From assembly GCA_030690265.1 (NCBI GenBank), contig JAUYHA010000125.1:1-49821 (forward strand): 49,821 nt of DNA. Reading direction: 5' to 3'. The notes under the pieces are model-generated. The model made no database searches and was not told the origin of the DNA. It saw nothing but the letters and a program-made list of their open reading frames with translations. This stretch comes from Dehalococcoidales bacterium (GTDB taxonomy: Bacteria; Chloroflexota; Dehalococcoidia; Dehalococcoidales; UBA2162). Positions 21,921-30,690 of the stretch are shown here, piece after piece. The position numbers and the translations under genes were made by a program. Each line of letters opens with the position of its first letter. The first letter of the stretch is position 1.

Positions 21921-23762
21921 ATGAAGGAAAGAATTACCTGGTTAATCATCAGTAGCTTGGTGGTGCTATCTATGGTGGCAGCCGCCTGTGGTGCCCCGGC
22001 AGTAACAGAAGAGCCGAAGATTGAGACGCCAAAGGTAGAAACACCAGCGGTAGAAGAACCAGAGGTGGTGGAACCGACGGTGGACAAACCCAAATATGGT
22101 GGTCAGTTCAGAGACACATGGCTTGATAAGAATGTAGCGAGCTTCGACCCTGGCGTTGCCGGCACCAGCTCCAGCATGTCTTTGTTCATTACCAATGAGG
22201 TGCTGGTGTATTATGACTGGACGAAAGGTCCGGCCGGTGGATACGGCACTCATGAGAGTGATTTTACTGCCCGGCTGCAGATTGCGAAGCTACAGAGAGG
22301 AGCCCTTGTTGAAAGCTGGGGGTATCCTACCAAGATAGAGGGAGACATGGGCACGGTTACCCTCCACGTCCGTAAAGGGATTCACTGGGCTCTCAACCCG
22401 CAGAGCGAAGCCAGTCAACTGGTCGGTGGACGGGAGCTTACCGCCGATGACATCGTAAGCGGTCTTAACCGGATAATCCAAAACCCTAAAAGTGAAGCCC
22501 GCAATAAACTAGCCATACTGGCTGAGGTGAAAATAACTTCTCCGGAGGACGGGGTAGTTAAGATGGAAATCCCGTGGGCTAGCTTTAAGAGCGCGTTGGA
22601 CCGCCTGATGAGCCAACAGCCCATAGCCCCGCCCGAGGTCTTCGCCAAATACGGCAATATGTCTGACTGGCGGCATTCCGTCGGCACCGGACCCTTCATG
22701 CTTACTGACTTTGTTCCCAGCGCCACAACGACCTATGTCCGGAACCCTAACTATTGGGATAATGACCCCATCGGTCCTGGCAAGGGCAACCAGCTACCCT
22801 ATCTGGACGGGGTCAAGATGTATATCATCCCTGACAGGTCTACGCAGACGGCGGCCCTGCGTACCGGCAAGATTGACATACTGGGCGGCTTTGTGAGGGC
22901 AGAGCGTGACCTTATGTTAAAGACGAGGACGGAGTTGAAGTGGAGCACGGCTCCACCCAACGGCAGTTCGGCGATCGGCATGAAGCTGGAGAACCCGCCC
23001 TTCAATGATATCCGGGTCCGCCAGGCACTGATGCTGGCTACTGATTTTGAAACCATAAAGAGGGACTACTTCGGTGGTGATGCCCAGATTAACACCTTTC
23101 CCATAGTGGAAACTCCGGAATTCCGGGATGCCTACCTGGCACTGGATGACCTGGAAATGCCGTCATCAGTGAAAGAGCTTTATGTCTATAACCCGGAGAA
23201 GGCAAAACAGCTCCTTGCCGAAGCAGGCTATCCTCAGGGCTTTAAGACCAATATCAGGTTCTCCAGTGACGAAAAGGATGCTGACTATTTCTCAATCATT
23301 AAGGATATGTGGGCAAAGGTAGATGTGGACCTGGAACTCCGTCCTATGGAGGCAGGTGCCTGGGAAACGGCCCGGAGGCTCAGGGACTTTGACCAGATGT
23401 TCACGACGGGTAGCGCCACCATAGGTCAAATCTACGAGATGGCGAATTTCAGGCCGAGCATACAAAACGTCAGTGGTGTCGATGACCCTCTGATTAACCA
23501 AACTTATGAAAAAATACAGGCGGCGGTAGCCATCCCCGGCATCGGCGGCGGTGAAACCGAAGCTAACCGTCTTTATAAAGAGATGCTCCCCCATGCCCTC
23601 GGGCAGGTTTATGCGATTCCCGAGGTTCAGGAGAATACCTACAACATGTGGTGGCCCTGGGTTAAAAACTATAGTGGGGAACTGTATATCGGTATCGGCA
23701 TCGAGAATGTGGGAAAGTACATCTGGATTGACCAGGAATTGAAAAAAGAGCTGGGCTACTAG
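21921..23762 (+). CDS. Family-5 solute-binding lipoprotein (copy 1)
   Basis: The protein has 613 residues. A signal peptide ends in VAAAC (Cys23 to be lipidated), followed by a Pro/Glu/Val linker to residue 55, then YGGQFRD and the SBP_bac_5 body: VHWALNP, ELTADDIV, VGTGPFMLTDF, YVRNPNYWD, NPEKAKQLLAEAGYPQGFKT. It ends WWPWVKNYSGE ... WIDQELKKELGY. Family members deliver peptides or other organic solutes to ABC permeases. No permease or ATPase gene is near. The ribosome site is GAAGGAGGCAG. First gene of a 15-kb plus-strand cluster. Confidence 0.92.
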   Translation: MKERITWLIISSLVVLSMVAAACGAPAVTEEPKIETPKVETPAVEEPEVVEPTVDKPKYGGQFRDTWLDKNVASFDPGVAGTSSSMSLFITNEVLVYYDWTKGPAGGYGTHESDFTARLQIAKLQRGALVESWGYPTKIEGDMGTVTLHVRKGIHWALNPQSEASQLVGGRELTADDIVSGLNRIIQNPKSEARNKLAILAEVKITSPEDGVVKMEIPWASFKSALDRLMSQQPIAPPEVFAKYGNMSDWRHSVGTGPFMLTDFVPSATTTYVRNPNYWDNDPIGPGKGNQLPYLDGVKMYIIPDRSTQTAALRTGKIDILGGFVRAERDLMLKTRTELKWSTAPPNGSSAIGMKLENPPFNDIRVRQALMLATDFETIKRDYFGGDAQINTFPIVETPEFRDAYLALDDLEMPSSVKELYVYNPEKAKQLLAEAGYPQGFKTNIRFSSDEKDADYFSIIKDMWAKVDVDLELRPMEAGAWETARRLRDFDQMFTTGSATIGQIYEMANFRPSIQNVSGVDDPLINQTYEKIQAAVAIPGIGGGETEANRLYKEMLPHALGQVYAIPEVQENTYNMWWPWVKNYSGELYIGIGIENVGKYIWIDQELKKELGY

Positions 23763-23779
23763 CTCTGGAAAAGACAATA

Positions 23780-23912
23780 CGGTCCCAAATATAGTACAGG
23801 TAGCTGAAGATATCTACTCGAGAATCCGATAGATACTGAGAGGTATTCACTGAATACCTCTCCATTCCTTGTGATGGGCAAGAGGGCAGTTTTTGTGAAT
23901 ACGGGAGATTAG
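23780..23912 (+). pseudogene. MBL-hydrolase 5' remnant
   Basis: The sequence GGTCCCAAATATAGTACAGG and the following 110 bases are clearly related to codons about 3-45 of the MBL gene at 28400 (VPNIVQVAEGIYS ... DTDRYSGNTSPFLVVGDRA). They contain stops and indels, for example TAG after GAATCCGA. It lies between binding-protein copy 1 and the hydratase gene. Confidence 0.85.
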
Positions 23913-24027
23913 AACTTGTTATTAACCAATGGTGGTAGCGAGATGTAGTTCAGGCAGGTTATCTTGAGAAAGTGTCATCTTAGCTCCTTTACTGAAGGAT
24001 TACTTACAAAAAGGAGGTTACCGTAAA

Positions 24028-24912
24028 ATGGCTTACAAGCAAATTCTCTATGAAAATGATAATGGGGTGGCGGTCATAACCCTCAATAAGCCTGAACACC
24101 TCAATGCTGTGGGTGGTCAGATGAAAGGAGAAATACTGGAGGCTCTTAATGAGGCAAGTGCTGACCCTGAGGTCTGGGGGTTGATACTCACCGGAGCGGG
24201 GCGAGCTTTTAGCTCCGGGCTTTTTCAGCCGATAGGAGGTAAGAAAGATGCGGACTACGAGCCGGCACTTTCAGAGGACGGAAGACCGCAAGAGTACTTT
24301 TACAAGCTCCCAGGAGATGAGGAGCGGGCTTTACTGGGGCTGAGCTCGGGTAGCCCTCATCTGGTTGAACGGCTGCTTCATTTCGATAAGCCGACTATTG
24401 CCGCCGTAAACGGTATAGCGGCTGGGAATGCCGTTACTTATCTGTGTGCATGCGATATCAGGATTGCTTCTGACCTGGCCAGGCTTCGTCTGGCCTTCAC
24501 CAGAAGTGGCATGCCTGCCCCGTGGAGTAGCTGTTCATATTTACTGACAAAAATTGTTGGTGTAGGTCACGCTCTAGAGCTTGCCTACACCAATGATGTA
24601 ATTGATGCCAGAGAGATGGAACGAATCGGGCTGGTTAACAGGGTTGTTCCTCACAATGAACTGGTCCCCTACTGTAAAGAGATGATTAAAAGAATGAGGC
24701 AAACAGGCCCCAGTATTCTCTTCTCCACAAAGAGAGCAATACGAATGTGCGGAGACGTTACACCGAATGACGTGGAAAGAGGAGTTATGTATGAGAATTG
24801 GGCGGCTAATGTGACACTGGAGGAGGAACGCGCCGAGGCAAGGGAATCACTGAAAGAGAGGAGACAACCGGTATATAAGGGACGGGGTATAAAAACTAAT
24901 ATCCGATGGTGA
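24028..24912 (+). CDS. Enoyl-CoA hydratase/isomerase-family protein
   Basis: The protein has 294 residues. The crotonase pattern is clear: VAVITLNKPEHLNAVGGQM, an oxyanion segment GAGRAFSSGL and DKPTIAAVNGIAAGNAVTYLCACDIRIAS. The two catalytic glutamates of classical hydratases are not seen: the positions align with Thr (VTYLCACD) and Phe (RLAFTRSGM), and the alternative PE of related subfamilies reads PAPW. It could be an isomerase, hydrolase or decarboxylase variant, or act on an unusual acyl-CoA. The ribosome site AAAAAGGAGGTT is strong. Confidence 0.88.
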   Translation: MAYKQILYENDNGVAVITLNKPEHLNAVGGQMKGEILEALNEASADPEVWGLILTGAGRAFSSGLFQPIGGKKDADYEPALSEDGRPQEYFYKLPGDEERALLGLSSGSPHLVERLLHFDKPTIAAVNGIAAGNAVTYLCACDIRIASDLARLRLAFTRSGMPAPWSSCSYLLTKIVGVGHALELAYTNDVIDAREMERIGLVNRVVPHNELVPYCKEMIKRMRQTGPSILFSTKRAIRMCGDVTPNDVERGVMYENWAANVTLEEERAEARESLKERRQPVYKGRGIKTNIRW

Positions 24913-25045
24913 AAGGATAAAGCTAATAGCTATTGCTCATAGCTTAGGTGCTGTTCGCTAGATTAATAAACAGAAAGAAAATGACGAGAAGTATCAGATA
25001 ATTAGACTTAGGAGTTTGGGAAAGAAATTAAATAAAAGGAGGAGA

Positions 25046-26902
25046 ATGAAAAGGGGAATTATTTGGCTAATAGTAAGTAGCTTGCTGTTAGTGTCTCTAA
25101 TGATAGCCGCCTGCTCTCCGGCAGTTGTAGAAAAGCCAGAGGCAACAGAAGAACCAGAGGTAGTAGAAGAGCCGAAGGCAACAGAAGAACCAGAAGTGAT
25201 GGAACCGACGAGTGATGAACCACAGTATGGCGGGGTGTTAAAACTCTTTTACTGGCTGGGCCGTCAGGAGCGTCTTGACCAGACAGTCCACATTGTCATC
25301 CCGCCGATGCAGAATACCCACGAAACATTGCTCAGTGGTGACTGGAGCAAGGGGCCAGCAGGCGGCTACGGCACCAATGAGACCCCGTGGGAAGACAGAA
25401 TGGAAGGGTTCTGGTACCTCTACACCGGCGCCCTCGCCGAGAGCTGGGAGTTCCCCAAGGAAATCGAAGGAGATAGAGCTGAGCTCATCTTTCATATCCG
25501 GAAAGGAGTCCACTGGTATCTCAAGCCGGGTAGTGAAGCTAGCCGTCTCGTCGGCGGGCGGGAAATGACCGCCGATGATGTCGTCTTCTCTTTAAAGCAA
25601 TCGATTTCAGGGTCACGGTTTTATGTCTACAGGTCAAACCCAGAACTGAGGAACGCCGAGATTGCTTCTCCGTCTCCATGGACGGTTGAAGTCGCTGTTG
25701 ATTGGGATGCCCTATCAACCGGGGAAGCCCGTTTTGGTACTGGTATTTTTATCGTACCGCCGGAGGTTTATGAGGAATACGGCGATATGACAAATTGGCG
25801 CAATTATGTTGGCACCGGCCCCTTCATGCTCACCGATTTTCTCCCCGATAGTACCATGACTTATATCAGAAACCCCAACTACTGGGATAAAGACCCCGTT
25901 GGTCCGGGTAAGGGCAACCAGCTACCCTATCTGGATGAAGTCAAGTATTTTATGATACCTGACCGCTCCACCCAGCTCGCTGCCCTGCGCACCGCTAAAA
26001 TTGACTGGATTGACAGCGTTAATGCTGAGGAGGCTGACATACTGGGAAAAACATCACATGAACTGATTGTTGAACCTGAGGTGATGCTCGGTGAGGGTGA
26101 TTTTGCTATAAGCACGAAGATACACGAGACCCCCTTCAATGATATCAGGGTTCGCCGTGCACTCTATATGGCAATTGATTATGAAGCTATAATGAGGGAT
26201 TACTACGGGGGCAGGGGTAGGGTTGCCTATTACCCGTTCCACCGTATTATAGAAACCACCGACGCTTGGTTCGGCCCTGACCCGGAAACAGGCGAATGGC
26301 CCTCAGATGTTCCCGAATCAGTGAAGGAGCTTTACACTTATAACCCTGAGAAGGCCAAGCAGCTCCTTGCCGAAGCCGGCTATCCTGAAGGCTTCAAGAC
26401 CAACATCATAATTGAAAATACCTCAAGCGAGATTGATTACTTCTCCATCATTAAGAACATGTGGGCAAAGGTGGGTATTGACCTGGAACTTCGACCGACG
26501 GAAGGGGCTGCCTTTGATAGGGTTAAGTACGCTATGACTGCTGACCAGATGATAGACTATGGAGCAGGTTCAGGCCCCCTATACCGTCTCTACTCTATAC
26601 GAGGCGATGCTCCCGGTGAGAACCAGATGCAGATTGATGACCCGGTGATTAACGAGCTTTATGGCCAGATGGAAGCAGTTCTCCTCTCCGACCAGGCCGC
26701 GGCTAATAAGCTGGTGCGCCAGATGCTTCTGCGTGCCGCTGAGCAAGCCTACGGTATTCCCGGAGTTGGACAGCTCAGCTACAGAGCCTGGTGGCCCTGG
26801 CTGAAGAACTATAGCGGAGAACTATACCTGGGTTTCAACACACGCCATTTCAACAAATGGGTCTGGATTGACCAGAAACTGAAGAAGCAGATGGGTTATT
26901 AG
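25046..26902 (+). CDS. Family-5 solute-binding lipoprotein (copy 2)
   Basis: The protein has 618 residues from ATG 25046, directly after AAAAGGAGGAGA; the frame opens at TTG 25016 but those codons cover the ribosome site. Signal peptide and lipobox MIAAC (Cys23), then a repeated PEATEEPEVVEE linker, then the SBP_bac_5 body (VHWYLKPGSEASRLVGGREMTADDVV, YVGTGPFMLTDFL, NPEKAKQLLAEAGYPEGFKT) and the shared end WWPWLKNYSGE ... WIDQKLKKQMGY. It is nearest to copy 4 in the region around SNPELRNAEIASP, so the copies have diverged in ligand-facing parts. Confidence 0.92.
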   Translation: MKRGIIWLIVSSLLLVSLMIAACSPAVVEKPEATEEPEVVEEPKATEEPEVMEPTSDEPQYGGVLKLFYWLGRQERLDQTVHIVIPPMQNTHETLLSGDWSKGPAGGYGTNETPWEDRMEGFWYLYTGALAESWEFPKEIEGDRAELIFHIRKGVHWYLKPGSEASRLVGGREMTADDVVFSLKQSISGSRFYVYRSNPELRNAEIASPSPWTVEVAVDWDALSTGEARFGTGIFIVPPEVYEEYGDMTNWRNYVGTGPFMLTDFLPDSTMTYIRNPNYWDKDPVGPGKGNQLPYLDEVKYFMIPDRSTQLAALRTAKIDWIDSVNAEEADILGKTSHELIVEPEVMLGEGDFAISTKIHETPFNDIRVRRALYMAIDYEAIMRDYYGGRGRVAYYPFHRIIETTDAWFGPDPETGEWPSDVPESVKELYTYNPEKAKQLLAEAGYPEGFKTNIIIENTSSEIDYFSIIKNMWAKVGIDLELRPTEGAAFDRVKYAMTADQMIDYGAGSGPLYRLYSIRGDAPGENQMQIDDPVINELYGQMEAVLLSDQAAANKLVRQMLLRAAEQAYGIPGVGQLSYRAWWPWLKNYSGELYLGFNTRHFNKWVWIDQKLKKQMGY

Positions 26903-26950
26903 GCTAGGCTTATGGTAGTCAATTGAATAGAGGCTAGAGGAGGAAACGAA

Positions 26951-28171
26951 TTGGCAGGTGTACTCGAAGGTGTAAAGGTAGTTTCTATGGAGCACAATGT
27001 GGCTGGGCCAAGAGCCAGTTTGTGTCTGGCGGATTGGGGTGCCGAAGTCATTAAGGTAGAACCGCCAACAGGGGAAGCGGGCAGAGGGATAAGGTCTATT
27101 GGTGGAGTCTCTACCACGATAAACATAGGCGCTGTTGCGGTGAGACCGGAGAATGAGGCAAGTAACAGGAATAAAAAAAGTCTGGCGCTAGACCTGAAAA
27201 AGAAAACCGGGAGGGATATCCTCTGTCAGCTTGTTCAGAAGGCGGATGTTTTCCTTTCTAACTACCAATTAAGCTCTCTCAAGAAGCTCAGGCTGGATTA
27301 CGATACCCTCAGCCAGCTTAATCCGAGGCTTGTTTACGCGATAATTTCCGGTTACGGGACGAAAGGACCGGATAAAGATGAGGGAGCTTATTACTACACG
27401 GCGGCGTGGGCTCGGACTGGCATGCAAAATCTGGTAACTCTACCCGGAGCTGTCCCCCCTCGCTCACCTCACGGTATGGGAGATAGTATGGCTGCCATTG
27501 CTGCCGTTGCTGGTATCCTTGGTGCTCTGTTCCATCAAGAAAGAACCGGCCGAGGAGAGAAGGTGGAGGTTTCTTTGTTTCAGACTGCTTTGTGGAGCAT
27601 ATTTTCCGATTTGCAGCCGGCTTTAAGCGGCATGCCCCGAGGTATGGAATATGACCGGACCAATGTGGTCAATCCACTGATAAATGTCTACCCAACCAAG
27701 GATAACCGATGGCTTCAGCTTGGCATGTTTCAACCGGACCCCTATTGGCCTAGTTTCTGTCAAGCTATAGAGAGGCCGAAGCTAGAAAATGACCCCCGCT
27801 TTAACACTATGGAGAGCCGAAGAGAAAATTGCCAGGAATTGATTCGCCTTCTGGATGAAATTTTCCTCTCTAAAACCTTGGAGCAGTGGACAAGGCTTTG
27901 CCGAGAACACGGTTTAATCTTTTCACCAGTCCAAACTGTCCAGGAGGTTGTGACTGACCCTCAAGCTCTCGCCAATGACTATTTTATCGACTTAAAGCAC
28001 CCTGCAGGCTCATTAAAGGTACTGGCCGCTCCAGCTAAGTTCAACAAGAACCCGGCTTTAGTAAGAACGCCGGCTCCTGAGCTAGGGCAAAATACTGAAG
28101 AGATTCTTCTTGACTTGGGCTACAGCTGGGAAGATATCGCAGGTCTAAAAGAACAGGAGGTAATTCCGTAA
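26951..28171 (+). CDS. Type III CoA-transferase (CaiB/BaiF) family protein
   Basis: The protein has 406 residues, starting at TTG 26951 after AGAGGAGGAAACG. Typical features: GVKVVSMEHNVAGPRASLCLADWGAEVIKVE, NRNKKSLALDLKKKTGRDIL, ADVFLSNYQ, GYGTKGPDKDE and the C-terminal LGQNTEEILLDLGYS. These enzymes move CoA between carboxylic acids through an aspartyl-CoA anhydride. The usual catalytic Asp lies about five residues before the WAR(T/S)G segment; here that place reads Tyr (AYYYTAAWARTGM). The nearest acid is Glu in KDEGAYY. Activity may be altered or the acid displaced. Confidence 0.88.
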   Translation: MAGVLEGVKVVSMEHNVAGPRASLCLADWGAEVIKVEPPTGEAGRGIRSIGGVSTTINIGAVAVRPENEASNRNKKSLALDLKKKTGRDILCQLVQKADVFLSNYQLSSLKKLRLDYDTLSQLNPRLVYAIISGYGTKGPDKDEGAYYYTAAWARTGMQNLVTLPGAVPPRSPHGMGDSMAAIAAVAGILGALFHQERTGRGEKVEVSLFQTALWSIFSDLQPALSGMPRGMEYDRTNVVNPLINVYPTKDNRWLQLGMFQPDPYWPSFCQAIERPKLENDPRFNTMESRRENCQELIRLLDEIFLSKTLEQWTRLCREHGLIFSPVQTVQEVVTDPQALANDYFIDLKHPAGSLKVLAAPAKFNKNPALVRTPAPELGQNTEEILLDLGYSWEDIAGLKEQEVIP

Positions 28172-28399
28172 AGAGGGATGCTGAAATAATCGGTGATTGA
28201 GCCTCAAATTGATAGGTTTGGTAATTGCCGTGGTAACGAAGGGGTAAACTCATCTTTTCTTGGCGGATACTGTCAGAGAGAGCAAAGAGCGGGTAACGGC
28301 ACAACTTTGAAAGGGGGTGATATGGTTCCGCAATATTAGCGATGGATAATGTCAGAAAGAGCAGGGTATATCAATAATACAATTTTGAAAGGAGACAAC

Positions 28400-29401
28400 A
28401 TGGTAGTTCCAAATATAGTCCAGGTAGCGGAAGGTATTTACTCAATAGGTCCCATAGATACTGACAGGTATTCAGGAAATACTTCCCCTTTCCTGGTGGT
28501 AGGCGATAGGGCGGCCATTGTGGAGACTGGAGAGGATTCGCAAGCGGCTGCGTTGCTGGAGGCAATCAAGGAAATAGGCGTGAGTTTTGACCGCATCGAC
28601 TATTTAATTCCCAGTCACATTCACACCCACCACAGTTCGGGGATAAATGTCTTGCTGGGAAAACTCCCTAATAGCAAGGCGGTGGCTCATCAGCGAGCTG
28701 TCCAACATCTGATTGACCCCACTAGACTCAATGAAGATACTGTCCGGATATGGGGCGAAGGGAGATGTTCCACCATGAAGCCTGTGCCTGCGGACAGGAT
28801 AATTGGCGTAAGTGGTGGGGAGGTTTTTGACCTGGGAGGACGGGAGCTGGAAATCATTGCCACCCCAGGCCACGCTCCCCATCATCTCTGTGTCTTTGAC
28901 CGTTTGACTAGAGCTATGATTACCGGTGACCTTTGTGAATTCGTCCCCAGTAGTAAGCGGGGTGTCACTAGCATTAACCCACCTGTCTTTGATGCGGAGA
29001 AAACTGTTGAAGCCTTACGCCTTGTCCAAAGCTACAAACCTAAGATACTCCTAAAGTGGCGGGGAGGTATCGCCCACTATATGGTGGACGAGCTGCTACG
29101 AACCGCTGTGGAAGACACCATGGCAATTGAGCGGATATGCCTGGAGGGTATGAGGCAGAAGCTAACCGCCGACGAAATAGATAGGAGAGTGGAACAGTAC
29201 AAAGCCAAAGTAGGGGTCACTCCCGGTTCAGAAGAAGATCCGGAAGGCACCGGAAGCGGCCCGGCTGGAGCCAGGAGCGGACTGAGCGGTCTGTACCGCT
29301 ATCTTACTAGGAAATACCCTGACCTGGAAATGCCTCAAGGGGCAGTCAGGGAAGGGGCGCCGGAGAGAGGACCGGCAGCAGATTGGAGACCGGGCAATTA
29401 A
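28400..29401 (+). CDS. MBL-fold metallo-hydrolase with HxHxHH motif (copy 1)
   Basis: The protein has 333 residues from ATG 28400, with AAAGGAG at the right spacing; the frame opens at 28349 without such a site. MBL motifs: IPSHIHTHHSSG (His-Ile-His-Thr-His-His where most families have HxHxDH), TPGHAPHHL, ITGDLCEF. The C-terminus ends with a long helix and RKYPDLEMPQGA. The family hydrolyses esters, lactones, thioesters or lactams; the Asp-to-His change alters metal site 2. It lies in a run with CoA enzymes, so a thioesterase or lactonase role is plausible. Confidence 0.85.
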   Translation: MVVPNIVQVAEGIYSIGPIDTDRYSGNTSPFLVVGDRAAIVETGEDSQAAALLEAIKEIGVSFDRIDYLIPSHIHTHHSSGINVLLGKLPNSKAVAHQRAVQHLIDPTRLNEDTVRIWGEGRCSTMKPVPADRIIGVSGGEVFDLGGRELEIIATPGHAPHHLCVFDRLTRAMITGDLCEFVPSSKRGVTSINPPVFDAEKTVEALRLVQSYKPKILLKWRGGIAHYMVDELLRTAVEDTMAIERICLEGMRQKLTADEIDRRVEQYKAKVGVTPGSEEDPEGTGSGPAGARSGLSGLYRYLTRKYPDLEMPQGAVREGAPERGPAADWRPGN

Positions 29402-29563
29402 GGGACCTTGCTCCAAGAGCCTTCTGCTTAAAAGTTTAGGGGCAAAATAAGCGCTAAAGGGGGATAAACATAAGAAAAAGGAATTGAAGGTCACTATATA
29501 ACCTGTTATAGAAACAGTCTTTATACGACTTGGAATTAGTTCAGCGTAAAGAGGAGGTAAAAA

Positions 29564-30559
29564 GTGGTTCCATATATAGTGCAAGTACTCAATGGCCTTT
29601 ATGCGATAGGTCCGATACAGACCGTGGGCACGAGTGCCGGAGGGCTGCGCGAGTCGGCCACATCCCCATTTCTGGTGGTGGGCGAGCGGGCGGCTATTGT
29701 TGAGCCGGGAGAACACTCACAAGCTGCCCCTTTCCTTGAGGGGGTCGCCGAAATAGGCGTGACCCTTGACCGCATTGACTACATAATCCCCACTCATCTT
29801 CATCTGCACCACTCCACAGCGCTGAATGTGCTCTTGGATGCTATTCCTCACGCCAAAGTGGTGGTTCACGCGAGAGGAGTGGCGCACGCGATTGAACCTA
29901 CTCGGCTTAATGCGAGCTCTGTTCAGGCATGGGGCCCAGGGGAATGTAATCTAAATCTAAACCCCGTGCCCGAGGACAGGATAATCGGTGTAGCCGGGGG
30001 TGAGGTTTTTGACCTGGGGGGGCGGAAGCTTGAGATTATTGATGCTCCGGGCCATGCCCCCCACAATTTCGGCATCTATGACACTCTTACCAAGGGTTTG
30101 TGGTGTGGCGATTTTCCTCAATTCCAGTCGAATAGCAAGCGGGGTGGGATATCTATAAACCCCCCCCTATTCCATGTGGAACGAGGTTTGGAGACCTTAC
30201 GCCGTTTTCGGGCTTGTAACCCTGCCGTGCTCCTTAAATGGTATGGAGGTATCGCCCACTACCAGCCGGAGCTTCTCATCCGAACGGCTGAGGAGGACCT
30301 CTTGGCTTTCGAGCGGATATGCGTGGAAGGGATGAGGCAGAAGCTGCCGGCTAAGGAAATAGCCCTGAAGCTAGAGGAATATAAACAAAGTGTTGGATTG
30401 ATTGAAAGTCTAGGCCAAGAGGTAGTACAAGAAGATGTGAGAGGACCGGTGGCTCTATACCGCTATCTTATCCAGAAATATCCTGACTTGGAGATGCCCG
30501 AAGGGGCAATCATTCCAGGGAGAGGGGAAAGGGAAATGAGAAGAAGCAGTGCGGACTGA
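29564..30559 (+). CDS. MBL-fold metallo-hydrolase with HxHxHH motif (copy 2)
   Basis: The protein has 331 residues, starting at GTG 29564 after AAAGAGGAGG. It is a paralogue of copy 1: VPYIVQVLNGLYAIGPI, IPTHLHLHHSTALN (again HxHxHH), APGHAPHNFGIYD, WCGDFPQF, KWYGGIAHY, GMRQKLPAKEI, LIQKYPDLEMPEGA. It has a longer insert near residue 25 (SAGGLRESA). Both copies keep His residues and the metal-bridging Asp. The gap to copy 1 is 162 bp with no gene. Confidence 0.85.
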   Translation: MVPYIVQVLNGLYAIGPIQTVGTSAGGLRESATSPFLVVGERAAIVEPGEHSQAAPFLEGVAEIGVTLDRIDYIIPTHLHLHHSTALNVLLDAIPHAKVVVHARGVAHAIEPTRLNASSVQAWGPGECNLNLNPVPEDRIIGVAGGEVFDLGGRKLEIIDAPGHAPHNFGIYDTLTKGLWCGDFPQFQSNSKRGGISINPPLFHVERGLETLRRFRACNPAVLLKWYGGIAHYQPELLIRTAEEDLLAFERICVEGMRQKLPAKEIALKLEEYKQSVGLIESLGQEVVQEDVRGPVALYRYLIQKYPDLEMPEGAIIPGRGEREMRRSSAD

Positions 30560-30618
30560 GCGGTCTGCGCCGCTATTTTATTTGGAAATATCCTGAACTG
30601 GAAATACCTCAGGAATAA
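30553..30618 (+). pseudogene. C-terminal remnant of another MBL gene
   Basis: Overlapping the stop of MBL copy 2 in another frame, the sequence reads GLSGLRRYFIWKYPELEIPQE then TAA. This matches the end of MBL copy 1 (GLSGLYRYLTRKYPDLEMPQG). It marks the lost tail of a further paralogue, or a recombination scar. Confidence 0.85.
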
Positions 30619-30690
30619 AGTAACTGCCAGGTGGGAATAAATCCTTAATCTATAGGCTAGTAAAATAAACTAAAGCAAAGGGGGAAGAAC

